DNA of 64,000 bases, taken from Hymenopellis radicata (Eukaryota > Basidiomycota > Agaricomycetes > Agaricales > Physalacriaceae). Numbering within the stretch: position 1 is the stretch's first letter; each line of letters starts with the position of its first letter. Positions 22,382-31,946 of the stretch are shown here, in pieces. The notes beneath the pieces were generated by a model. The model was not told the DNA's origin and searched no databases. It saw only the letters and a list, made by a program, of their open reading frames with translations. Location: the NCBI GenBank assembly GCA_015501595.1, contig JADNRX010000242.1:20613-84612 (forward strand), read 5' to 3'. Made by a program: the position numbers and the translations under genes.

Positions 22382-23481
22382 CTAAAGAGAGTACCTCCGC
22401 CTCTTTCTTTCTACCACTTCGTGCTCGAAATCCGCTATCGCTATCTTCTGGTTTACGATGAGGGCTTTTTGCTCGTGCAGGTCCCGCTCCAGGGCGAACA
22501 ACCGGGTAGTGATGGGATTGGCAGAAGAAGCCATCATCCGGGCAGTGGGGAAGGAAGCCTCCCTCTCCGAGGGTGCGGACGTTTCCGAAATGGCTTCGCT
22601 CGGGGTTCTCCGAGACGTCACTTTGGGATCCCTCCCTCTGGCACTGTCCTTCGGAAACTGTAAAGGTTCACCTTTATAGAAAGGTCGAGACAAAGGTTGT
22701 GGCGGTGTTTGCGCGGGGGTTCCTACCCGTCCAAAGGCGCCATAGACCCTGCAGGCTACTTTCCTTTCGCGACAAGCGTCGCAGGCCCTTACTCTGAACT
22801 CGTTGGTCCCTGCCCAGCTGCATTTTTGCTTCCTCTCCTGGCACTCGTAGCAAGGTGCCCAACTGAAATGGCGTCTCATCGCCGCGCTCGGGGCGGGTAG
22901 AGAGCTAAGTTGAGGGATTCCACTGTTCGTCTCCTCGGACACGCTCTCTACGCGCTTGCGTTTCTCTGCTCCCAAATTAGGGCTGGGGGATGACGCGCAA
23001 AGGAGGGAAGAGACGGGAATCTTTATTGGAGGATGGGTTCTGCGTTCTTTCTCCGCACGGCGCTCCTTACGAGCGCGTCTCTAAATTTCATTAGTTAGCT
23101 TTGAGTGTTCAAGTATTTTGCTATCTGGGTTGCCCCTTCGTTCTTTACCTCCTGAATATCACGGAAAGACTCTGTGAAAACACGATCCAACCAACTCAAC
23201 GCTGTTTTATGCCGCCCAGGGGGAAACCTCTCTGGGTCGTTCTTCAGGTTTTTAGTTACCTCAATCAGGATTTCGGGGATTTCCCCGTGAGCGGGCATAA
23301 ATTCCTTCATGGCGTCGGGTGATTCCTGGATGCGCCGGGCGCGCATTTCGTTGAACGACTCTTGTGTGGAGGGAGTCATCAGCATCACCGAACAGTAGCG
23401 TTCTGCTCCGTAGTTGGCGTGTTCGAGGGAGGGCATGCAGTCTTGTCTTAAAACGAGGGTTACGTTTTCATCAGGCGACAT
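22382..23481 (-). CDS. Zn2Cys6-like/coiled-coil paralog 2
   Basis: Two exons are joined by a 68-nt intron (23081-23148, GTAAAG to AATTTAG). Exon 1 (ATG at 23481, MSPDENVTLVLRQD) is the helical N-terminal domain with the family tail ALSWLDRVFTESF. Exon 2 opens with a basic stretch (RRARKERRAEKE) and has the cysteine cluster CYEC-x6-CSW...CDAC-x6-C, 12 residues between halves, at about 22745-22860. It ends in a likely coiled coil (LERDLHEQKALIVNQKIAIA) and a basic tail. The frame is intact from start to stop, about 340 residues, making this the best-preserved copy for defining the family. Family function is not known to me. Confidence 0.62.
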
Positions 23482-23670
23482 CGTGGTGTCGCCGAGCCTT
23501 CGATTTAAAAAAAACTCTGCCTAGTTGCCGCGTGATACTTTGTATCGTAAAGACCTCCTCAGTATACAATAGTTCCGTTTCCCAGGTCCTCCAGGTCTTC
23601 TTGATAAAAGCGCGCCACACCGGTCAATTTCCCTGGTTTCAGCTGATCACCGAGTCGCGGGGCGTATGCT

Positions 23671-24623
23671 TTATTTTACGTTTCTAGTAGAACGGATCCA
23701 CGACGTCCTGTGCCATCGTCCATTTTCTCTTTCCAGTTCATCCGCTCGATCGCCGCTCCGCTCCTCACCATTGTTGCTTGCTTTTCGGGTATTCCGTTTC
23801 TGCTTTCGCTCGACAGAATCTTTGTAGCTTTGTTTGAGCGCCCACGCCTTCCCTCTCCTCCTTTCATCCGGAGTTCCTAGGCCACACCTTCTCTTTAGCC
23901 GGAAGCAGGAGGTGCATGTCCTTTTGTCGGACTGATCCTCTTGTTCCCACGAGCATAGGATGTCCTTAGTTAGACACTTTAGGCATTTCTGTCCGGGTAC
24001 TCTGGCTTCTGGGCGAGGGTGTAGATATCCTCCTAGAAACTGCGGTTTCTTGTAATGCCCTGAATAAGGGCTTCGAGGGTTCAGGATTTCCTGAAGGCGC
24101 TCGTTAACCTGTAACACGGCTATCGGGTCCAGGTGCATGGGTTCCTCTCGAGCAACGTTCTCCAGTTCTGGTTGGCCGGCCTTCCGCGCTTCTGGCTAGA
24201 ATTTAAGGGTTATTAGAGCGTTGCGATTTAGTGGGTTTTGGAATTTACTGTTTCCATTCTTTCCAATACGCTGCGAAATACATTATCTAGCCATGTTTTC
24301 GCCGTTTCTACCCTGATCTCTTCTATCGCCTTGGCCTGCGCCGCCCTCTCCCAGACTGCTCGTAGGATAAGGGAAGGCTTCGCATCCAACGGAGTTAGTG
24401 AGAGGAGGGCTTTTGGATAATCCCAGACGACGAGGGCGAATTCCTCGTCATACTGGATTGGGTGTCCTCCTTCCACTATCCATGTAGAATGTGAGTTTAA
24501 TAACTTCTGGCTCTCTGCGGCCATTAGATCGACGTCCTTTCAGCAGGTGTTTAGGGAGTCTAAGGAAATTCCGACGAGTTTGAGGCTTGGTGGTAGTGTC
24601 CCTTTTTGGGTACTCTCCGCCAT
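23671..24623 (-). CDS. Zn2Cys6-like paralog 1, immediately downstream of the retrotransposon pol
   Basis: The ATG at 24623 lies about 55 nt after the pol stop. The first 25 codons (MAESTQKGTL) meet a stop at about 24545; the main N-terminal domain reads in another frame from 24524, so a frameshift or small intron lies between. The domain ends WLDNVFRSVLERMET and is followed by a 53-nt intron (24196-24248). Exon 2 reads PEARKAGQPELENV and carries the cluster CLKC-x6-CSW...CTSC-x6-C (spacing 12, about 23885-23990) with a basic tail. No long coiled coil is seen at the end, unlike the other copies. The extreme closeness to pol raises the question whether the array belongs to the retroelement. Confidence 0.55.
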
Positions 24624-24679
24624 TCTTTCGTTCACGTGAGGGTACGTCTTTTGTTTACTAAACCGGCAACTCCCTTAGA

Positions 24680-27600
24680 TCAATCATTCTCCATCGCTCC
24701 TTTTTGCTTTTTCGCCAGGTTGTCTATAACCCGTCGCACTCCAGCAGAGATCTTTCGAATCCGCTCGTAGAATCCCGCTCCTAAATACATAGGATCTTTC
24801 CGGGGAAAGAAAGGTATGACTCGGAAGGCTGCTATTTTTACTCGCATGATCGCACCGTCTAATTCACAGAGCACGTAATTGCCTGCCGAGGTCCTTGCTA
24901 CCACGACGTATGGCCCGAGGAAGCGTTCTTTGAACTTGGCATTTAGTTCATCCTCTATCCTAGTGTTTCGGACTAAAACCATTTCGCCAACTTCGAATTT
25001 TCGTTCCTGGATGGTGTGCCTGAACTTTTCGTAAAACTGTTCCGATGCTTTCACTTTTGCAGTCCTAACTCTTCGCTTCAATGCGGTCACATCATCTGCG
25101 TGCTTCATCAATTGTCGCGCTCGGAAGGCGATCAAGTCCGAATGCGAAATAATTTTGTCTGGTGCAGGGACCAGCCAGGTAAGCTCTACGAGGTCTAAAG
25201 GTAAAACGGGTTCGCAACCTGTCACTGCGTTATAAGGCGAACAGCCAATTGATCGTTTGACAGTGATTCTTTCTGCCCAAAGGACCTCATGTAGACCCGC
25301 AGGCCATTCTGAAGGGTCCCCTTTACAGACTTTAAACAGTGATTGCCGGATGTCCCAGTGACCGCGTTCAACTTTTCCGTTGGCTTGCTTATTATACGGC
25401 GTAATCAAAATTCCGGTTACTTTATACTTATCTTCTATTACCTTGAGGGCGGCCTTGATAGCCGGGCCATTATCCGTCACGATTTCTCGGATCGACCCCC
25501 ACCGGCATAGAATATCTTCAAATATCCAATCCGCCAAGGTCTCCGCAGTTTCGTGGATTAGAGCTCGTGCTTCGGGCCAGCCCGTAAGGCCACATCGCGC
25601 TACAGTTACCGCATTAAATCCAGCATATTTCTTTTTCCTTTTGCCAGAGGATCTGGGCATTCTAAAGGTGTCTATATACGCCTTTTCGAAAATTCCTGGG
25701 GTGGAGGTTATCATGGGCGGAATATGGATATTCTTCTTCTGCCGCTTTTGACACAGGACACAAGTGCGGACATACCACTCGATGTCGGCGTTCATGCCAG
25801 GCCACCAGAACCTTTTTCGGATTAAGCTTTTGGTGGAATGTTGTCCCTTATGGCCTAGTTTGTCATGAATGACTCGTACCACAGCTAGCCGTTCAGCTTT
25901 TTGAAGGGCCCTGGTATGTCTCCCTTCTGCATCCTTTTTGTACAGCTTTCCTTGCAGGACTAGGAATTCTCGTTTCGCCCACTTCTCTGCCATGTCGTAT
26001 TGACGTTTTGACAGCTTCGGAGCTCTATATTCCGGGTCTTCTAGTATCTTTTGTACGTGAGGTAATGAAGTCTCCCATTCCTTCTCACGATGGGTCCGAA
26101 CCTGTTCGGGGAGGGCAGAGATATCCATCTGTGCCTCTATCTGGTCGATCGTCAGGGTAGCTGCCTGGAGAATAGCTGGTTCTTCATTTCGTTCAGGTGC
26201 TGGTTCTTTTTGTACCTGCACATAGCCCTTCCTGGTGTCGATCTTGTCTTGGAATTCTTCGAAAGGGAGGACTTGATTTTCTTTTGGTAAGTCCTCAGGT
26301 TCTTCGTATTCAAAAGTATACGGTTCTCCTTCCTCTTCGTCTTCCCAAGGCGGGGGCACTGTCTCGTCTCCTTCCGCGAAAGGCCTTCGACTCAGGCCGT
26401 CCGGACCATGCACTTTTCCGGGGACATGTACTAGCGTGAAATGGAACATCAGAATTTCCTCTGCCCATCTTTGCAGATTGCCGTTAGTTAGCGAATCCAC
26501 GTTCGACAGCATTCCTTTTATATATTTCGCATCGACCTCGATCTTGAGCTTTCTACACCCTAAAAGGTAGTACTTACAGGCCATCAACGCTCGATGCAAA
26601 CCGAATAATTCCCGTTTCGCTTGGGAGTATCTAGCCTGAGTCTCGTTCAAGGTTATAGACATGAACTTAGCAAAATACCGCTTCTTGGGATCGTCTGGAT
26701 CTTCTTGCGACAAGTAGAATCCCACTGCTTGATAAGAAGTATCCACTGACAAAATTATCGGAGTCCCAAGGTTGTACCTAAGGGGTTTCAGCATGGGACT
26801 ATGGTGGATGGCATACTTTAATTTGTCCATCGCTTCATCCTGCTCCGGGCCCCATTCGAACTTAGTGATATCTTTTGTTAAGCGCGTTAGGGGTAATGCC
26901 TTCTGGGAATAGTCTTTCACAAAGGCTCGGAACACTCCCGTGGTGCCTAGGAAGGAGCGGACTTGAGTCAAGCTCTCGCACCTGGGCCAGGAGTCAATCA
27001 CGCGGACTCGCTCCGGAGAAGGTTTTCTTCCTTCGTATGTACACACATGTCCGACTACTGTAATTTCTCCGGCACAGATAATAGCTTTATGCCCTGAGAA
27101 GGTTCCTCCCGCATACTTCATCCGTTGAATGATTCTGTTCATGTTCAGGAAATGCTCCCAGACGAAGCGCCGTATCCGGGGATTTTCTGGGATACGTTCG
27201 TAGTCACCATTTGGTAGTTCGTATCGTGTCTGGGGCCCTTTTACAGGAACATCATCTATGTATGGCCTTGTGAAGGCGGGGATTTCTTCTCGGAGAATAT
27301 AGCACACGTCTTCGTGGAATATCGGTACCGAATTGGTCCATCCCATTGGTAAGGTTCTTAACCGCAAGGCTCCGTATGGCGTGGAGAATGTCGTCATGTC
27401 GCGTGAAGATATGGCTAATAGCCTTTCGTCGTATCCCACGAAAAGGTCTAAAATTCCTCCGCAAGATAGTCCTGCGAAGGCCTCAGCTAACTCCTCCGTG
27501 GCCGGTGGTAATCCGGAATGCGCTATTGTTACAGCGTTCAAGGGTTCCAAGCTGTGTACTAAGCGGAGTTTCTTCCCATCCTTCTTAAGTACACAAAACC

Positions 27601-28567
27601 ACCGGGACCGGTAGGACGAGCTAGATGGTTCATACACCCCTGAATCAATTTTGTGTTTTATAATGTCACACACCTCTTCGAATATTCCTGGTGGAATCGG
27701 TATGTTCTTTAACACCCAAGGAGTGTGGGGTAACACTGGTATGTCAACCGGGGGAAAGAATTCTTCCTTAAACCGGCCCTTTTCTTCGTCGGTCCAAGCG
27801 AACCCTTCATTTTGCAGACACATGAGGTGGTCTAATAACTTCGGTTCGTCTCCTATGAGGAAATCCCCATGATCTTTCTGGAGTTGGTCCCTTCGCTCTT
27901 GAGTATACCGACCTGTAGGCACGAACTCCGGTGGGTTCGGGTTCAGTGTCGGCATATCTTTCAACGGGTCTCCAGTTATATTCCTCAAAATCCTAAATTC
28001 TTCCGGTAGTGTCCCCAAGTGAGGCCTTGTCTTGAGGGCTACCGGTTTATATTTCTTAGTTGCGAACACCCCTTTTGGTTTGGCCATTTTACCAACTTCT
28101 TCGAGGAAGGCGTGTTGCATTTTTGAGATCAGTTCTTCTTGTACCGAAATCGTGTATTGTTGAAAGACAGAGGCTAACTCCGCTGGGGCATCATAGAACA
28201 TCTTCATGGTGCTTACCGGACTGAACCGCCCCTCTTCGTCCTCCTCTAACGGTTTCCGTATATCAAAGATTTTCCGGAAGGTATTGTTCTTGTGGACACC
28301 CGTGTGCCTGTATATTGGGTGATCTCTAATTTTTATTCCTGCATCTAATTGGAAAGGTGTTTTTATACCAACATGCCCGTAGGCTTGTCGTAAGGGTTTC
28401 ACTGCCTTTGCTATACCATCCGCTGATTTGGAAAGGTAAAGGTTATTTACAGTCTGACTGTCAAAGGCAACCCGTCCATCTCCGGGGACGTAGGTTTCCT
28501 TTACCTGTATCTTCCCATTGGCGGCTCTGGTTATAACTAGAGCAACCTCGCCTTGATCAGGGATCAT
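24680..28567 (-). CDS. pol: Gypsy pol: reverse transcriptase, RNase H, integrase
   Basis: Uninterrupted 1,295-residue frame. The reverse transcriptase has LRLVHSLEPLN, LDLFVGYD, LPMGWTNS and the catalytic YIDD at about residue 440. RNase H follows with SVDTSYQ, KRELFGLH, VDAKYI and PDGLSRR supplying the Asp/Glu set. Integrase has an H-x3-H...C-x2-C zinc finger (HDKLGH to CVLC, about 900-940) and a D,D-35-E core (YIDTF, VTDNGP, KVERGH). A GPYVV-type C-terminal region ends the protein. It acts in cytoplasmic particles to copy element RNA and in the nucleus to insert the DNA. The ATG overlaps the stop of the preceding protease frame (ATGA), so translation probably depends on re-initiation or a fused product. 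No inactivating change seen. Confidence 0.95.
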   Translation of the reverse strand: MIPDQGEVALVITRAANGKIQVKETYVPGDGRVAFDSQTVNNLYLSKSADGIAKAVKPLRQAYGHVGIKTPFQLDAGIKIRDHPIYRHTGVHKNNTFRKIFDIRKPLEEDEEGRFSPVSTMKMFYDAPAELASVFQQYTISVQEELISKMQHAFLEEVGKMAKPKGVFATKKYKPVALKTRPHLGTLPEEFRILRNITGDPLKDMPTLNPNPPEFVPTGRYTQERRDQLQKDHGDFLIGDEPKLLDHLMCLQNEGFAWTDEEKGRFKEEFFPPVDIPVLPHTPWVLKNIPIPPGIFEEVCDIIKHKIDSGVYEPSSSSYRSRWFCVLKKDGKKLRLVHSLEPLNAVTIAHSGLPPATEELAEAFAGLSCGGILDLFVGYDERLLAISSRDMTTFSTPYGALRLRTLPMGWTNSVPIFHEDVCYILREEIPAFTRPYIDDVPVKGPQTRYELPNGDYERIPENPRIRRFVWEHFLNMNRIIQRMKYAGGTFSGHKAIICAGEITVVGHVCTYEGRKPSPERVRVIDSWPRCESLTQVRSFLGTTGVFRAFVKDYSQKALPLTRLTKDITKFEWGPEQDEAMDKLKYAIHHSPMLKPLRYNLGTPIILSVDTSYQAVGFYLSQEDPDDPKKRYFAKFMSITLNETQARYSQAKRELFGLHRALMACKYYLLGCRKLKIEVDAKYIKGMLSNVDSLTNGNLQRWAEEILMFHFTLVHVPGKVHGPDGLSRRPFAEGDETVPPPWEDEEEGEPYTFEYEEPEDLPKENQVLPFEEFQDKIDTRKGYVQVQKEPAPERNEEPAILQAATLTIDQIEAQMDISALPEQVRTHREKEWETSLPHVQKILEDPEYRAPKLSKRQYDMAEKWAKREFLVLQGKLYKKDAEGRHTRALQKAERLAVVRVIHDKLGHKGQHSTKSLIRKRFWWPGMNADIEWYVRTCVLCQKRQKKNIHIPPMITSTPGIFEKAYIDTFRMPRSSGKRKKKYAGFNAVTVARCGLTGWPEARALIHETAETLADWIFEDILCRWGSIREIVTDNGPAIKAALKVIEDKYKVTGILITPYNKQANGKVERGHWDIRQSLFKVCKGDPSEWPAGLHEVLWAERITVKRSIGCSPYNAVTGCEPVLPLDLVELTWLVPAPDKIISHSDLIAFRARQLMKHADDVTALKRRVRTAKVKASEQFYEKFRHTIQERKFEVGEMVLVRNTRIEDELNAKFKERFLGPYVVVARTSAGNYVLCELDGAIMRVKIAAFRVIPFFPRKDPMYLGAGFYERIRKISAGVRRVIDNLAKKQKGAMEND

Positions 28568-29871
28568 TTCATTGAATTCTCGTGAAAAACCGGGACCGGC
28601 TTTGGGTCCAGGTTCCTAGGTACGGTGCCGCGATCGTAAGTGGGAATGGTTACCCTTTTTCCATTGCTTGGGTCAGTTAAAGTCGCAGTCATAGGCCCTT
28701 CTTTCGGCTGTACTAATTCTATATGAGATACGACTTCAAACGGACGACCAAGAAGGACTTCATACGCTGGGTCCTGGATAATGTGTACTTGCAGGTAGTA
28801 GGTAATTCCGTCAAAATTAAACGGTAAATTCTCCGCTAAACCCAAAGTTTGCGTTCTTCCTTTATCAGCGCTTTCCATGGTAATCCGATGATTTGGGTTG
28901 TAGGCTATTCCCAGCTCCATCGCGGCTCGGTACGACATGGAGGCTATCTGCGATCCTCCGTCCAGCAGGCATTCCTTTCGCCCTGCTCGGCCAATCGTCG
29001 GCCAGACCGTTCGGAGTTCCACACTTTCTGGTGCTACATTCGAGCGTGGAATATGGTATGGGCCTGCATAGCCAAAGTTCTGATATAACAAGGCAAGCGG
29101 GTCATGCACTATTATTCCTCCGGCGGGAACGGATCCCATGGCTTGTTTGACTATCGTGTACTGTTTCTTAGGATATCGCTCCGTCTTACGGTTCTTAGCT
29201 TTTAACGTGTCCAGCAAATCCTGTTGCCATATTTTGTTGGTGGCTAAGAGTTCCATGGGCAGCCACGACTTCCAAAGGGATCTCCAATCTTTGTTTTCTT
29301 CTAATAGACGTTTAATTTTTGACATCCTTCTATAAGTTGCCTTTTCCTCATTTCTACCGCTTTCCTCGCCGGAATCTTCCTCATCAGTCTGTTCGCGAGC
29401 AGGAGCTTCCTTGGTTTTCTCGGCTGCCAAGGCTTCTCCTACCTCCGCTTTCTCCGCTACTTGAGGCTGATCTCTCTGTTCCTGAGGCCCTTCTGATTCC
29501 TCTTCTTCCGGTTCTTCTGCTTCTCTCAAGACTGCCTCTACCTCTGCCTCAGCTTGTGGTCCGAGGGGTTCCTCGTCGTCAAGAGGAGTTTCTTCTCGAG
29601 CAGGGACCGGTGCTGGAACAAAGCGGACGTTCTTGGGCGGTTTGGGTACTTCTACCGTGACTTGTCTTCTGGGAAGGATCTTTTTCGGGAGTGGAGCCTC
29701 TGGCTCGGCCAACCGTCTGTTAGTATTCTTAAGCCCTGGAGGTAAAGATCTCGTCGAGGGGATATTTTTCTCTTGCGTTTTTCTAGTTTGAAATCGGGTA
29801 TTTAATAATTGGCTCTCCGGAGGGTTTAGAGTTATCCCAGGATACCCACCCTGTACTCTTCCGTCCATCAT
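28564..29871 (-). CDS. Gypsy protease-domain protein (separate frame)
   Basis: A 435-residue frame lies between gag and pol. The first 270 residues are low-complexity, Glu/Pro-rich with basic patches. The retropepsin-like domain follows from about residue 285, with ECLLDGGSQIASM at the active-site position and a later AYEVLLGRPF matching the conserved ILGRxF-type strand of clan AA peptidases. The catalytic triplet, usually D-[ST]-G, reads D-G-G here; the Asp is kept. It would cleave Gag and Pol in the particle. The ATG (29871) lies 5 nt after the gag stop and the stop (TGA, 28564-28566) overlaps the pol ATG, a tight coupled arrangement. Confidence 0.85.
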   Translation of the reverse strand: MMDGRVQGGYPGITLNPPESQLLNTRFQTRKTQEKNIPSTRSLPPGLKNTNRRLAEPEAPLPKKILPRRQVTVEVPKPPKNVRFVPAPVPAREETPLDDEEPLGPQAEAEVEAVLREAEEPEEEESEGPQEQRDQPQVAEKAEVGEALAAEKTKEAPAREQTDEEDSGEESGRNEEKATYRRMSKIKRLLEENKDWRSLWKSWLPMELLATNKIWQQDLLDTLKAKNRKTERYPKKQYTIVKQAMGSVPAGGIIVHDPLALLYQNFGYAGPYHIPRSNVAPESVELRTVWPTIGRAGRKECLLDGGSQIASMSYRAAMELGIAYNPNHRITMESADKGRTQTLGLAENLPFNFDGITYYLQVHIIQDPAYEVLLGRPFEVVSHIELVQPKEGPMTATLTDPSNGKRVTIPTYDRGTVPRNLDPKPVPVFHENSMK

Positions 29872-29876
29872 CGAGC

Positions 29877-31310
29877 CTACTGGAAACCCGACTGGGTCTC
29901 CTGGTCATCCTCGAGGGGTATCAGGCCCACAGGTTCTTGGGTCCTGCTCGGAGCGAACCATTCGTCTTCTTGACTGGTATAATTCTGGATCCTCGGGGCT
30001 GGAGCTGGAGCCGCTGCCTGCGCTGGTCGTGGCGATTCCTGCTGAAGTTTCTTAACCTGCTCAAAAGGGTTTCTTCCTTCTGAGTCGCGTTGATGAAGAG
30101 GGGTTCCATTGCGGAAACAATAGTTCCTTGTTCCTGCAGGCTTATATATTTCTCCCGAGCTTTCCAGGAGCATTCTGATGGGGCAATCCTTTATAAAATG
30201 TCCTAGAATCCCGCAGAATAAACAGGCATCGCGCAGGCTCATGAACCTTGGGGCCGACGGCTGGGGGTTATAGCCTCCAAGCCGGGGTGGCTGGCCTCCT
30301 GTCGGCAGGTTCGGACGAGGGGGCTGACCTGTACTCGGCCCTGCAGCTGCTTGTAGCATTTGCTGCAAATAGTCCATAGGGTAAAAGGGTGTCTGCGGTA
30401 CGGCCTCGTATGTGATTTGCTTAGGCTGAGCAACCTGCTGCGACGCTTGTATATTAAGTCCTAATTTTTCTATGACCGTTAACAGAGATCGCGTTTCCTT
30501 TTGGTGAGACTCCGCAAAGGCCTTAGCTTCCGCTTGGCGGGTCTTTTCCATTGCTACCATTGCGTCTCTTAGCCCATTAAGGGTCTGAGTATTCTCGGAC
30601 ATCTCGGATTTAATCGTACTGGAAATCGGAGCCGCCCAGGATCCGGAGCTGATCTCTGCGTCTTCTTCATCACTCATGAGGGTGAAGTACTTCGATATGG
30701 TTTCCAAGTAGGTCTTGTAGGCCCACTGAGGAAGTTGTCCATTCGGACGGATTGGCTGGGTTCTCATATCTGCCATAATTCCCGACCATGCGCCTGCCTC
30801 GATGATTTTCTTCAGTAGATCTACAGCCTTCTTTTCTGTAATCTCCGAAGTGTCAATCAAGCTTTGGATTCTGGTCAAAATCGTCCGGTATACTTCCAAC
30901 CACCTTCTTTTGGAAGTGATCTTTCGTTTTTCATAGTGTTTTAAAGACTCTATTACTGATTTTTCGGAGTACTTGATATCTGTTGGTCCCCTGTTGTATA
31001 GGGCTATTACCTCCTTCTTAAATTCCTCCCAATTTCCCGCTGCGTACGCTGGTAAGTTCTGCCATACTTCACGAATGTCCTCGTTTATGAAGGAGACTGC
31101 CAGCTCTACTTTGGCGCCCTGGTCCGTGAGTCCAGTGGTCGCATATATCATAGTTAGGGCAACGAAAAAGTCCTTTATATCTTCTGGTTCGCCAGAGAAC
31201 TTAGGTGCTCCGTTCGTGCCAGGAGGATTTATCCTTTTCGAATTCATCTCCGTCAGGGTTGCCGGGGTCATATAGTCGGCTTTTGCCAACGGGCGTGGCT
31301 GGTTGGCCAT
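29877..31310 (-). CDS. gag: Gypsy Gag (capsid and CCHC nucleocapsid)
   Basis: The start is placed at the first in-frame ATG (31310, MANQPRPLAKADYMTP), giving 477 residues. The frame is open upstream to beyond 31900 without another ATG, so a non-AUG start near 31844 or a spliced leader would add a Ser/Pro/Arg-rich extension. The capsid-like core (SGEPEDIKDFFVALTMIY, NWEEFKKEVIALY) matches retrotransposon gag helices. The knuckle CLFCGILGHFIKDC at about 30195-30235 has C-x2-C-x4-H-x4-C spacing for RNA binding. A Pro/Gln-rich tail follows. It packages element RNA in cytoplasmic particles. Confidence 0.85.
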   Translation of the reverse strand: MANQPRPLAKADYMTPATLTEMNSKRINPPGTNGAPKFSGEPEDIKDFFVALTMIYATTGLTDQGAKVELAVSFINEDIREVWQNLPAYAAGNWEEFKKEVIALYNRGPTDIKYSEKSVIESLKHYEKRKITSKRRWLEVYRTILTRIQSLIDTSEITEKKAVDLLKKIIEAGAWSGIMADMRTQPIRPNGQLPQWAYKTYLETISKYFTLMSDEEDAEISSGSWAAPISSTIKSEMSENTQTLNGLRDAMVAMEKTRQAEAKAFAESHQKETRSLLTVIEKLGLNIQASQQVAQPKQITYEAVPQTPFYPMDYLQQMLQAAAGPSTGQPPRPNLPTGGQPPRLGGYNPQPSAPRFMSLRDACLFCGILGHFIKDCPIRMLLESSGEIYKPAGTRNYCFRNGTPLHQRDSEGRNPFEQVKKLQQESPRPAQAAAPAPAPRIQNYTSQEDEWFAPSRTQEPVGLIPLEDDQETQSGFQ

Positions 31311-31927
31311 CGTAGCAGGTTGTGGATTTGGGTTAGGCGGAATAGGTTGGGGAGGTTGAGTGGGCGCTAAAACAGCCTGGGGACTGTTGTAAAATTCTTT
31401 CAAATATTCGGAAAGTGGATTGTGATCCGGATCGGGCTCAGAGAGCTCTGGTTCACTTTCGTGATCCGAATGTGTTGCCCTTCTGACGTCGACCTTCGAG
31501 GCAGATCGGGTAGCCGGCTCACTATGATATGAGTCTGGCGGAGAGGGAGGGGGAGTTGTAAGAGGCGAAGATTCTCTAGAAGGCTCTTGTGAGCTTTCCC
31601 TTACGGGTCTTCTTAAACCCCTTCCTCGAGTTCTGCCCCTGGAAGGTGAAGCGGTATGGGAAGCGGAAGGCTGAGAGAGTGGAGGTCTAGATGGAGTTCT
31701 AACTCCTCCAAGAGTATACTCGCCAACCTGTCTTCTTGGTTCAGAAGGTCTTTCTGTCGCGAAAGGGTCGTCGTAGTTGACTCTAACGCGGTGAGTACGA
31801 AGAGTCCGTTGGTTCTGGCTCGGAGTATATCGTGCCGATTGCAACGGAGGTTTCGGTGGAATCTTGACGAAAGATAGAAATTCAACGAGCTTCTGTAATT
31901 TGGAGAAAGTCTCGTTTAATAACCACC

Positions 31928-31944
31928 CCTCGCGGTGGGCTCCA
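31928..31944 (-). other. Primer-binding site candidate
   Basis: On the minus strand TGGAGCCCACCGCGAGG begins two bases after the CA that ends the candidate LTR. It starts with TGG, the complement of a tRNA 3' CCA, and would pair with the last 17 nt of a tRNA. The tRNA species was not identified. Confidence 0.65.
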
Positions 31945-31946
31945 AA

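Noticed and set aside
24660..24700. 3' LTR directly after pol
   Set aside because: No sequence matching the right-hand candidate LTR, and coding sequence of paralog 1 starts here.
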